From Streptomyces cavernae (GTDB lineage Bacteria > Actinomycetota > Actinomycetes > Streptomycetales > Streptomycetaceae), in NCBI RefSeq assembly GCF_004023625.1, contig NZ_RPDJ01000046.1, forward strand, positions 1-64,000: 64,000 bases of DNA. Direction: 5' to 3'. The position numbers and the translations under genes are program-made. Position 1 is the first letter of the stretch. Every line of letters begins with the position of its first letter. The notes beneath the pieces are model-generated. The model saw only the letters and a list, made by a program, of their open reading frames with translations. It was not told where the DNA came from and searched no databases. This document shows positions 1-6,987 of the stretch, piece after piece.

Positions 1-40
1 GATGAAGCTGGCGCTGGAGGAGCGGGGGGTGACGGCATGA
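1..40 (+). CDS. C-terminal end of an upstream gene (partial)
   Basis: An open frame enters from the left edge and stops at the TGA at 38-40. Its last residues read MKLALEERGVTA. This is too little to assign a family. It lies upstream of and co-directional with the MFS gene, separated from it by a 25-bp tandem repeat. That it is a real gene end is inferred only from the open frame and codon use. Confidence 0.4.
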   Translation, partial: MKLALEERGVTA

Positions 41-55
41 ACACGTTCCAACGGG

Positions 56-155
56 GGCCCAGCTCGCGGCGGTGGCGGGCGGCCCAGCTCGCGGCGGTGG
101 CGGGCGGCCCAGCTCGCGGCGGTGGCGGGCGGCCCGGCTCGCGGCGGTGGCGGGC
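56..155. repeat. Four tandem 25-bp repeats
   Basis: Four head-to-tail 25-bp copies (56-80, 81-105, 106-130, 131-155) share the core AGCTCGCGGCGGTGGCGGGC; the fourth copy has one substitution. The period is not a multiple of three, so conserved coding is unlikely. The array sits in the leader before the MFS gene. Confidence 0.9.
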
Positions 156-318
156 GGGCGGTGGCGGAGAGCAGCGGCTCGGGCGGCGGCGACAGGCTGA
201 CCGGGTGGCGGCGGTGGCGGGCGGTGGAGGGCCGCCGCTGTGGGTGGCGGCTGAAAACCGTGGGTGCAGCCGGAAAACGGTTGTCCGCGGTGGGGTGCCA
301 CGCCGAGCATGGCCCGTC

Positions 319-1668
319 GTGACTGACGACGTCCCCGTGTCCGCGGCCCGCTCCCGCCTGGGCGCCCTGCTGCCCGACCTGGCTCCCTGGAAGGTCTCCC
401 GTGATTTCCGGCGGCTGTGGGTGGCCGGGCTGATCACCAACTTCGGCAGCTTCCTCACCTTCGTCGCGCTGCCCGTGCAGATGAAGGAACTGACGGGTTC
501 GGCGGCGGCCGTGGGCGCCATCGGGGCCGTGGAACTCGTCCCGCTGATCGTGTTCGGGCTGTACGGCGGGGCGCTCGCCGACGCGCTGGACAAGCGCAGG
601 CTCATCCTGTGGACGGAGGCCGGGCAGGGTCTGTGCTGTGCGGTGCTGCTGGTCAACGCGCTGGCGCCGGAGCCGGGGGTGTGGCCGCTGTACGTGGTCG
701 CCGCGTTCACCTCCGCGCTGACCTCCGTGCAGCGGCCGGCGCTGGACGCACTCGTGCCGCGCATCGTCCCGCACGAACACCTGCCGGCCGCCGCCGCCCT
801 GAACTCCGTGCGCTGGACGGTCGGCGGGGTGGCGGGCCCGGCGGTGGCGGGGCTCGTCGTCGCGTACGCGGGCGTCGGCTGGGCGTACGCAGCGGACGTG
901 GTGACCTTCGCGGTGTCCGTCGTGCTGTGCCTGGGGCTGGCCTCGTCGCCCGCCTCCAACGAGGCCGCGAAGCCGTCGCTGAAGGCGATCGCGGAGGGCG
1001 CGCGCTATGCGTGGGGCCGCAAGGAGCTGCTGGGCACGTACGTGGTGGACCTGGCGGCGATGTTCCTCGCGATGCCGCTGGCCGTGCTGCCGTTCCTGGC
1101 GGACGACCTGGACGCGGAGTGGTCGCTGGGGCTGATGTACGCGGCCGTCCCGGCGGGGTCGCTGCTGGTCAGCGTCACCAGTGGCTGGACGTCACGGGTG
1201 CACCGGCACGGGCGTGCGGTGGTGTGCGCGGCGGCGGCGTGGGGGGTCGCCATGGCGGGTGCGGGGCTGACCGGCAATGTGTGGCTGGTGCTGCTCTGCC
1301 TGGTGCTGGCGGGCTGCTGCGACATGGTCAGCGGGATCTTCCGCGCGGCGATGTGGAACCAGACGATCCCGGACGAGTTGCGGGGGCGTCTGGCCGGCAT
1401 CGAGCTGTTGTCGTACTCGGTCGGGCCGCAGCTGGGTCAGGTGCGGGCGGGTTCCATGGCGGCGTGGCTGGGTGTGCGGGCTTCGGTGTGGGGTGGGGGT
1501 GTGCTGTGCGTGGGGGCGGTGGGCGTGCTGGCGCTGTGCCTGCCGAAGCTGATGGCCTACGACGTGCGGACGGACGCGCACGCGCGGGCCGTGCGAGAGG
1601 CTCGGGAGGGCAGCTCCCCCGAGCTCCCGAGCGCGCTGGAGCAGGGGGGCTCCCCCATGAGTGGCTGA
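319..1668 (+). CDS. MFS transporter (EntS-like exporter family)
   Basis: A 449-residue major facilitator superfamily permease with about 12 hydrophobic segments. The N-terminal stretch (FRRLWVAGLITNFGSF) and the loop around GGALADALDKRRL match the EntS/enterobactin-exporter branch; export of a siderophore or drug is inferred only. I chose GTG 319 because everything upstream in frame is encoded by the 25-bp tandem repeats and looks non-coding, and family similarity begins with the Asp/Val-rich start here. No strong ribosome-binding site is visible. The last 18 or so residues (SSPELPSALEQGGSPMSG) are encoded by a copy of the hairpin core found in the MITEs elsewhere in the window, so the natural C-terminus may have been replaced. 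It converges with the SPOR-like gene, 10 bp apart. Confidence 0.85.
   Translation: MTDDVPVSAARSRLGALLPDLAPWKVSRDFRRLWVAGLITNFGSFLTFVALPVQMKELTGSAAAVGAIGAVELVPLIVFGLYGGALADALDKRRLILWTEAGQGLCCAVLLVNALAPEPGVWPLYVVAAFTSALTSVQRPALDALVPRIVPHEHLPAAAALNSVRWTVGGVAGPAVAGLVVAYAGVGWAYAADVVTFAVSVVLCLGLASSPASNEAAKPSLKAIAEGARYAWGRKELLGTYVVDLAAMFLAMPLAVLPFLADDLDAEWSLGLMYAAVPAGSLLVSVTSGWTSRVHRHGRAVVCAAAAWGVAMAGAGLTGNVWLVLLCLVLAGCCDMVSGIFRAAMWNQTIPDELRGRLAGIELLSYSVGPQLGQVRAGSMAAWLGVRASVWGGGVLCVGAVGVLALCLPKLMAYDVRTDAHARAVREAREGSSPELPSALEQGGSPMSG
1614..1661. repeat. MITE-core-like hairpin sequence inside the MFS 3' end
   Basis: The run CTCCCCCGAGCTCCCGAG, followed by GCTGGAGCAGGGGGGC and CCCCCATGAG, matches with a few substitutions the core carried by the mobile elements near 11.2, 22.4, 41.9, 42.4 and 57.0 kb. 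Here it is translated as the C-terminus of the MFS protein. Confidence 0.7.
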
Positions 1669-1678
1669 GCTGGGCGGC

Positions 1679-1906
1679 TCAGGCCTCGTCCTCACGCGCG
1701 GCCGCATCGCTCCACCGCGGGTCGGTCTCCCACTCCACGTTGCGTTCGCGGGCGATCTCCATCGCGTGGTTGGCCTCCTCACGGGAGGCGTACGGGCCCA
1801 TCCGGTCCTTCCCGGGGCATTCCGGGCCCTCCTCGACCTTCTTGTGTTCGAGGCAGTAGTACCATTCACCCGGTTTGCCCGCCGCCCGCTTCTTGAACAG
1901 GGCCAT
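1679..1906 (-). CDS. Small SPOR-like domain protein
   Basis: A 75-residue soluble protein beginning MALFKKRAAGKPGEWYYC and ending in an acidic tail. The pattern of a WYYCLEHKKVEEGPEC segment followed by GPYASREEANHAMEIARERN resembles the repeat of SPOR domains, where a residue-thrifty sheet precedes a helix that fixes sheet spacing. Streptomyces genomes often carry such a stand-alone small protein. Function is unknown; peptidoglycan contact is a property of true SPOR domains and is not shown here. The start is fixed by GAAAGGAG 8-9 nt before ATG 1906. It is divergent from the methionine aminopeptidase gene, with only 58 bp shared as promoter space. Confidence 0.75.
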   Translation of the reverse strand: MALFKKRAAGKPGEWYYCLEHKKVEEGPECPGKDRMGPYASREEANHAMEIARERNVEWETDPRWSDAAAREDEA

Positions 1907-1951
1907 GACCCGCTCCTTTCGACAGGGAGAGAGTCCCCCACCCGTGCTGGA

Positions 1952-1964
1952 TACACTCGCTGAC
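1952..1964 (+). promoter_or_regulatory. Leaderless-type -10 for map
   Basis: TACACT (1952-1957) is followed by exactly 7 nt and then ATG 1965. That is the spacing expected if transcription starts on the A of the start codon. No good -35 is seen at the standard distance. Confidence 0.4.
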
Positions 1965-2822
1965 ATGTCTGGCCAGTCGCTGCTCGTACCCGGAGAGCTC
2001 TCTCCCACCCGTTCCGTTCCCGGAAACATCCGCCGCCCCGAGTACGTGGGCCGGCCGGCGCCGACACCGTACTCGGGCCCGGAGGTCCAGACCCCGGAGA
2101 CCGTGGAGGCGATGCGCGTCGCGGGCAGGATCGCCGCGCGGGCGATGGCCGAGGCGGCGAAGCTGATCGCGCCCGGGGTGACCACGGACGAGCTGGACCG
2201 GGTGGCCCACGAGTACATGTGCGACCACGGCGCCTACCCGTCGACACTGGGCTACCGCGGCTTCCCCAAATCGCTGTGCACCTCGCTCAACGAGGTCATC
2301 TGCCACGGCATCCCCGACTCCACGGTGCTGCGCGACGGCGACATCATCAACCTCGACGTCACCGCGTACATCGGCGGGGTGCACGGCGACAACAACGCGA
2401 CCTACCTCGTGGGCGAGGCGGACGAGGAGTCGCGGCTGCTGGTCGAGCGGACCCGGGAGTCCCTGAACCGCGCGATCAAGGCGGTCAAGCCCGGCCGCCA
2501 GATCAATGTGATCGGCCGGGTCATCGAGTCGTACGCCAAGCGCTTCGGCTACGGCGTGGTGCGGGACTTCACCGGGCACGGGATCAACACGTCGTTCCAC
2601 TCCGGCCTGATCATCCCGCACTACGACAACCCGCACGCCACCACCGTGATGCAGCCGGGGATGACCTTCACGATCGAGCCGATGCTGACGCTGGGGACGC
2701 ACGAGTACGACATGTGGGACGACGGGTGGACCGTCGTCACCAAGGACCGGAAGCGCACGGCCCAGTTCGAGCACACGCTCGTGGTGACGGAGACCGGCGC
2801 GGAGATCCTGACCCTGCCGTAG
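1965..2822 (+). CDS. map: Type I methionine aminopeptidase
   Basis: A 285-residue MetAP that removes the initiator methionine from nascent proteins. All five metal ligands of the family are present: D131 (INLDVTAY), D142 (HGDNNATY), H205 (TGHGIN), E238 (TIEPM) and E269 (QFEHT). H114 in CHGIP is the conserved active-site histidine. The 40-residue N-terminal extension before the catalytic fold is usual for actinobacterial class Ic enzymes, which carry an SH3-type linker. ATG 1965 fits the family length; GTG 1944 would add seven residues. The gene is monocistronic, with a hairpin terminator immediately downstream. Confidence 0.97.
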   Translation: MSGQSLLVPGELSPTRSVPGNIRRPEYVGRPAPTPYSGPEVQTPETVEAMRVAGRIAARAMAEAAKLIAPGVTTDELDRVAHEYMCDHGAYPSTLGYRGFPKSLCTSLNEVICHGIPDSTVLRDGDIINLDVTAYIGGVHGDNNATYLVGEADEESRLLVERTRESLNRAIKAVKPGRQINVIGRVIESYAKRFGYGVVRDFTGHGINTSFHSGLIIPHYDNPHATTVMQPGMTFTIEPMLTLGTHEYDMWDDGWTVVTKDRKRTAQFEHTLVVTETGAEILTLP

Positions 2823-2836
2823 TCGTACGGCCACCG

Positions 2837-2866
2837 AGCCTGCCCCCGCGGAGGGGCGGGCTTTGT
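2837..2866 (+). terminator. Intrinsic-type terminator after map
   Basis: The stem AGCCTGCCCC (2837-2846) pairs with GGGGCGGGCT (2853-2862), with one G-U pair, a 6-nt loop and a following TTGT. It lies 15 bp after the map stop codon. Confidence 0.75.
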
Positions 2867-2893
2867 CGTGCGCGCTTCGATGGGGGCGCGCCC

Positions 2894-2936
2894 ATGTGGA
2901 CCCGCCCCGGATTCGGGATGTGGACCCGCCCCGGAT
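2894..2936. repeat. 19-bp direct repeat upstream of heme oxygenase
   Basis: Two perfect 19-bp copies at 2894-2912 and 2918-2936 (ATGTGGACCCGCCCCGGAT) with a 24-bp period. They lie between the map terminator and the iron box. Function is unknown; they could be a regulator site or a short slippage duplication. Confidence 0.85.
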
Positions 2937-2980
2937 CCTGGGTACCTTTTTGCCGACGGGTTGTCGGGAAACTCATTGAC

Positions 2981-2999
2981 TTAGGTAAGCCTAACCATA
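2981..2999 (+). promoter_or_regulatory. Iron box (DmdR/IdeR-type operator)
   Basis: TTAGGTAAGCCTAACCATA agrees with the DtxR/IdeR/DmdR consensus TTAGGTTAGSCTMACCTAA at 16 of 19 positions. It is 46 bp upstream of the heme oxygenase start, so iron-dependent repression is expected. Confidence 0.8.
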
Positions 3000-3045
3000 G
3001 AAGATCTGGGTGACTCCCGTCTCCCGTCGGCACCGGAGGTCCACC

Positions 3046-3714
3046 ATGAACCCGTCGAGCACGCCACCTCCCCCGTTCTCCACGGTCATCCGCACCGCGT
3101 CCCACGAGCAGCATGTCGAGGCGGAGACATCGACGTTCATGAGCGACCTGCTCGGCGGCCGGCTCGGGGTGGAGGCGTACACGCGTTACACCGAGCAACT
3201 CTGGTTCGTGTACGAGGCGCTGGAGGAGGCGGCGCCGGAGCTCGCCGACGACCCGGTCGCGGGCCCCTTCGTCCGGCCCGAGTTGCTGCGGCGCGACGCG
3301 CTGGAGCGGGACCTCACCCATCTGCGGGGCGCCGGGTGGCGCGACACGGTCGCCGCGCTCCCGGCGACCGAGGCGTATGCGGAGCGGGTGAGGGAGTGCG
3401 CCCGGACCTGGCCCGGCGGATACGTCGCCCACCACTACACGCGCTACCTCGGAGACCTCTCCGGCGGGCAGATCATCCGGGACAAGGCGGAGAAGACCTG
3501 GGGGTTCGCCCGCAAGGGTGATGGGGTCAGGTTCTACGTGTTCGAGGGGATCACCAACCCGGCCGCCTTCAAGCGGGGTTACCGGGAGTGGCTGGACGCG
3601 ATCCCCGCGGACGAGCTGGAGAAGCAGCGCATCGTCGGCGAGTGCAGGTCGGCCTTCGCCTTCAACACCGAGGTCTTCCGCGCGCTGGGCGACGAGTTCC
3701 CGCTGTCGGCGTGA
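3046..3714 (+). CDS. hmuO: Biliverdin-producing heme oxygenase
   Basis: A 222-residue heme oxygenase that opens heme to biliverdin, CO and free iron. The proximal heme ligand is His23 in EQHVEAETSTFMSDLL, aligning with His20 of Corynebacterium HmuO. The distal-helix signature YLGDLSGGQ (134-142) supplies Asp137 and the flexible glycines. The C-terminal AFAFNTEVF segment is also typical. ATG 3046 follows GGAGG at 3034-3038. The iron box upstream predicts expression under iron starvation. It would be expected to act on heme brought in by a HmuTUV importer, but the importer genes about 800 bp downstream are degenerate. It is tail-to-tail with the PhzF-like gene, 15 bp apart. Confidence 0.96.
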   Translation: MNPSSTPPPPFSTVIRTASHEQHVEAETSTFMSDLLGGRLGVEAYTRYTEQLWFVYEALEEAAPELADDPVAGPFVRPELLRRDALERDLTHLRGAGWRDTVAALPATEAYAERVRECARTWPGGYVAHHYTRYLGDLSGGQIIRDKAEKTWGFARKGDGVRFYVFEGITNPAAFKRGYREWLDAIPADELEKQRIVGECRSAFAFNTEVFRALGDEFPLSA

Positions 3715-3729
3715 GGACCGTGAGAACGC

Positions 3730-4374
3730 TCAGCGCTCCAGGAAGACCCGTCCGCCGACCTCCACCCAGCCCTCGGGCTGCGGCGCCGTGAGGATCTGTG
3801 AACCCGTGCCCTGGACGATGTTGAGGGCTCGGCCCAGCTGGGCGGTGAGCAACAGTGCCGCCGCGCCCGTGGCCTCGTCCTCGTCGATCCCGTCGTCGCG
3901 GCCGGGGAAGGCACGGGCCCGGACGCGCCCGGCCGCCTCGTCCTCCCACGCCCAGGCATAGATCCAGTCCCCTTTCGCCGGCACGGGGAGAGCGTCCACC
4001 TCGGCGGCCGACGCGTACTGGCGCAGGGTGCGCGGCGGGACCCACTCCGGGCGGGCCTCGATCCAGCTGAACTCGCCGTCGAGGCGGGCGCCGACCACCC
4101 CGGCGGGGGTGACCAGCTCGGGGACGTCGAGCAGCCAGGCGACGCCCACACAGGGGTACCCGGCGAAGGGAAGACGGAGTGTCGGGGTGTAGATGTCGAT
4201 GACCCCGCGCTCCGGATCGTCGACGAACACGGTCTCGCTGAAGCCGAGCTTCGCCGCGAAGGCCTGGCGGTCCTCATAGCCGGGGATCACCGAGCCGTCG
4301 CGTACGACACCGAGCTCGTTGCCGTATCCCCCACGGGGCCCGCAGAAGACACGCAGCACGTCATAGCTAGTCAC
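3730..4374 (-). CDS. PhzF family isomerase-like protein
   Basis: A 214-residue protein of the PhzF / diaminopimelate-epimerase fold. The catalytic Glu is E47 in GFSETVFV. The family's GHPT loop appears as GYPCVGVA (72-79), and the second-half anion loop appears as DEDEATGAAALL. It is shorter than the roughly 280-residue PhzF standard, mainly between the two lobes, so it may be a compact subfamily. The substrate is unknown; family members isomerise small hydrophilic ring or amino-acid-like compounds. GTG 4374 has no clear ribosome-binding site, and TTCAAT lies 6 nt before it, suggesting a leaderless start. Confidence 0.8.
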   Translation of the reverse strand: MTSYDVLRVFCGPRGGYGNELGVVRDGSVIPGYEDRQAFAAKLGFSETVFVDDPERGVIDIYTPTLRLPFAGYPCVGVAWLLDVPELVTPAGVVGARLDGEFSWIEARPEWVPPRTLRQYASAAEVDALPVPAKGDWIYAWAWEDEAAGRVRARAFPGRDDGIDEDEATGAAALLLTAQLGRALNIVQGTGSQILTAPQPEGWVEVGGRVFLER

Positions 4375-4511
4375 CCGGGCATTGAAGCATCACCCGTGCG
4401 CGGCGGTCTCACCGTGGGCCCAAACCTCTCAGCTAGGGACGGGCGGGGCGCAGGGGGCGACACACCCCATAACGGCCAGGAGCCAGAAAGGTCAGGACCA
4501 AGTGACCACCG

Positions 4512-4763
4512 GTGAGCAGGAGTTGGACGAGCCCGTTGCGGGCGAGGGCCGGAGACCGGGTTAGCCGGCTCTCGTCCCCGCCGCGGCGCGGCACACCCTG
4601 GCTCCTCACCGCCGCCATGACCGCCGCCATCCTTGTGCTCACCCTCTCCTCCGCCGCCCTCGGCGCCTACCAGATCTCCCTCGGGGAGGTCGGGGACTCC
4701 GTGCTGCACCGGACCGGGCTCGCCGGGGACGCGCTCGACCGGGTGGGCGAGTCGGTGTTGTGA
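4512..4763 (+). pseudogene. hmuU: Truncated FecCD-type heme permease (hmuU remnant)
   Basis: The frame begins with a basic N-terminus and one membrane segment (LLTAAMTAAILVLTLSSAALG). It then reads YQISLGEV...RVGESVL, which matches the start of FecCD/HmuU permeases just before the conserved RLPR motif. It stops there after 83 codons, whereas family members are about 340 residues with 8-10 membrane segments. No later permease sequence is found before the hmuV remnant begins at GTG 4760, overlapping the stop in a GTGA. An internal deletion that removed most of hmuU is the simplest reading. A substrate-binding hmuT gene is not present in the window. Confidence 0.8.
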
Positions 4764-5583
4764 GGTGGATCAGACGGAGGCCCGTGCCGCCGGTTCGCCC
4801 GGAACCCGGTGACCAACTCGTCGAAGCGAGGGGCCTGCACGTCCGGCTGAGCGACCACACCGCCCTCGCCGATGTGGACCTCGACGTCCGGGCCGGCGAG
4901 GTGCTCGCGCTCGTCGGCCCCAACGTGGCGGGGGTAGTCCACCCTGTTGAGCGCGGTCGCCGCCGATCTCCCGGCCGCCGAGGGTGTCGTACGGATCCAC
5001 GGCCGGCCCGCGCACGCCTGGTCCGTGCCCGAACTGGCCCTGCGGCGGGCCGTGTTGCCGCAGTCCGCCGCGCGGTCCTTCCCGTTCACCGTCGAGGAGG
5101 TGGTACGGATGGGGCGCGCCCTGGGCCGGGACGGTGCGGGAGGACGAGGACGACCGTGCGGTCGCCGAGGCCATGGCGGCGACGGAGGTGACGCCGTACG
5201 CGACCCGGGCCTTCGCCGCGCTGAGCGGCGGCGAGCGGGCCCGGGTCGCGCTCTCCCGGGTGCTGGCCCAGCACGCCCCCCTCTTGCTGCTCGACGAGCC
5301 GACCGCCGCGCTGGACCTGCGACACCAGGAACTCGTACTGCGGCTGTGCCGGGAAAGGGCGCATGCCGGGGACGCGATGGTCGTGGCGTTGCACGATCTG
5401 GGGCTCGCGGCGGCCCATGCGCACCGGGTCGCGATCCTGTGCGCCGGACGTGTCACCGCCGACGGCCCGCCCGCGGAGGTCTTCACGAGTGCATTGCTCA
5501 GCGACGTCTACCGGCAGCCGGTCGAGGTGTTTCCGCACCCGAGGACCGGAGCCGTCCTGATCACTCCGGTTCGGGGGTCTTGA
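4760..5583 (+). pseudogene. hmuV: Frameshifted heme ABC transporter ATPase (hmuV remnant)
   Basis: Three frames in succession encode one HmuV-like ATPase. From 4760 the text runs to LALVGPN. At 4931-4940 the Walker A region reads GGGGTAGTCC, where GGGAAGTCC would encode the catalytic Gly-Lys-Ser, so a base is inserted and the lysine codon is lost. The frame starting at about 4938 carries the middle part to VEEVVRMGRALGR. A second shift near 5125-5134 leads to the last part, with the intact signature LSGGERARVALSRVLA and Walker B LLLLDEPTAALD plus the H-loop histidine (VVALHDL). One shift might be an assembly error. Two shifts plus the lost lysine and the truncated neighbour argue for true decay. 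Confidence 0.85.
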
Positions 5584-5716
5584 CCGGCACTTGACCGGTT
5601 GATGGGCACCGTTTTGAGCCACCGTGATCGAGTCGTGTCTGCCCGTCGTTCGTGCACTTTTTATGAGAGCTGAATCACTGTACGAGCGGGTATCGGTGAG
5701 GCAAGCCTCGGATAAG

Positions 5717-5735
5717 TTAGGGCAGCCTCACCAAT
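5717..5735 (+). promoter_or_regulatory. Iron box upstream of efeO
   Basis: TTAGGGCAGCCTCACCAAT matches the IdeR/DmdR consensus at 15 of 19 positions, 51 bp before the efeO start. A weaker half-match, TGAGGCAAGCCTC, lies immediately upstream (about 5698-5710), so two repressor dimers may bind side by side. Confidence 0.7.
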
Positions 5736-5785
5736 CCCGGTGTGGGCAGTCGCGCGCTGTTTGTCCGCCTGATTTGGAGCCCGAA

Positions 5786-6943
5786 ATGCGTTCCGCCAGA
5801 CTCCCCTTCGCCACCGTCGCCGCCACCGCGGCGGCTCTGACTGTCGTCACCGGGTGCACGGAGAAGAGCTCGGCCGAGGGCGCCGACAACATCATCCAGG
5901 TCACCGCGACTGACTCGAAATGCGAGGTCTCCAAGAAGGAGGTCCCGGCCGGGCACATCGAGTTGGCGGTCGAGAACAAGGGCGCCAAGGTCACCGAGGT
6001 CTATCTGCTCTTCCCGGACGACCGGATCGTCGCCGAGCGCGAGAACATCGGTCCCGGCACCAAGCAGACCGTCACCGCCGAGGTGAAGGCCGGCGACTAC
6101 CGGATCGCCTGCAAGCCGGGCATGAAGGGCGACGGCATACGCCAGGACGTCACCGCCACCGGCACCGGCAAGGTCGCCAAGCGCGATCCGCGTCTCGACA
6201 CGGCCGTCGCCGCCTACCGCAAGTACGCACAGGCGCAGGCCGACGAGACGATTCCGCTGGTCAAGGTGTTCACGGACGCCGTCAAGGCCGGTGACCTGGA
6301 GGCCGCGAAGAAGGCCTACGCGCCCTCGCGCATCGGCTGGGAGCGCACCGAGCCGGTCGCCGAGTCCTTCGGCGACATCGACCCCAAGGTCGACGTCCGA
6401 GAGGACGGGCTGGAGGAGGGCCAGGACCCGGCCACCGACTGGACCGGCTGGCACCGCCTGGAGAAGGCGCTCTGGCAGGACAAGAAGCTCGGTGACCGGG
6501 AGAAGGAACTCGCCGACCTGCTGGTGAAGGACCTGAGCGACTGGCAGAACCGGGTCGGCAAGGCCGAGATCACCCCGACCTCGATGGCCAACGGCGCCAA
6601 GGAACTCCTCGACGAGGTCGCCACCGGCAAGGTCACCGGCGAGGAGGAACGTTACTCCCACACCGACCTGGTCGACTTCAAGGCCAACGTCGAGGGCGCG
6701 CAGAAGTCGTACGAGCTGCTGAAGCCGGTCGCCCAGGAGAACGACGCGGCCCTGGTGACGGAGCTCGACAAGCAGTTCGCGGCGCTGAACACGCTGCTCG
6801 ACAAGTACCGCACGGACAAGACCTCCTACGACTTCACCTCCTACGACAAGGTCGGCAAGGCCGACCGCAAGGAGCTCTCGGACGCGGTGAACGCGCTCGC
6901 GGAGCCGCTGTCCAAGCTCGCCGCGGCCGTCGTCTCCCAGTAG
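5786..6943 (+). CDS. efeO: EfeO: cupredoxin/imelysin iron-uptake lipoprotein
   Basis: A 385-residue exported component of the EfeUOB iron transporter. A signal peptide ends in the lipobox VTGC (Cys24). Residues 36-130 form the cupredoxin-like domain with C46 and C109. The remainder is the imelysin (M75-like) helical domain with the metal motif GWHRLE (221-226: His223, Glu226). ATG 5786 follows TTGGAG at 5775-5779. It is first in an efeO-efeB-efeU operon and sits under an iron box. Family role: it captures periplasmic or extracytoplasmic ferrous/ferric iron and hands it to the peroxidase and permease. Confidence 0.95.
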   Translation: MRSARLPFATVAATAAALTVVTGCTEKSSAEGADNIIQVTATDSKCEVSKKEVPAGHIELAVENKGAKVTEVYLLFPDDRIVAERENIGPGTKQTVTAEVKAGDYRIACKPGMKGDGIRQDVTATGTGKVAKRDPRLDTAVAAYRKYAQAQADETIPLVKVFTDAVKAGDLEAAKKAYAPSRIGWERTEPVAESFGDIDPKVDVREDGLEEGQDPATDWTGWHRLEKALWQDKKLGDREKELADLLVKDLSDWQNRVGKAEITPTSMANGAKELLDEVATGKVTGEEERYSHTDLVDFKANVEGAQKSYELLKPVAQENDAALVTELDKQFAALNTLLDKYRTDKTSYDFTSYDKVGKADRKELSDAVNALAEPLSKLAAAVVSQ

Positions 6944-6987
6944 TCCGGCCTGGCTCGGCGCAGTTGAGAAGTGATCGAGGGACCGCC

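Noticed and set aside
2219..3013. 264-codon frame overlapping map and the heme oxygenase leader
   Set aside because: Shadow of map in another frame; Arg/Gly-rich.
4375..4511. Riboswitch or tRNA between the PhzF-like gene and the hmuU remnant
   Set aside because: No cloverleaf, no B12-box and no convincing hairpin series; treated as plain intergenic DNA.
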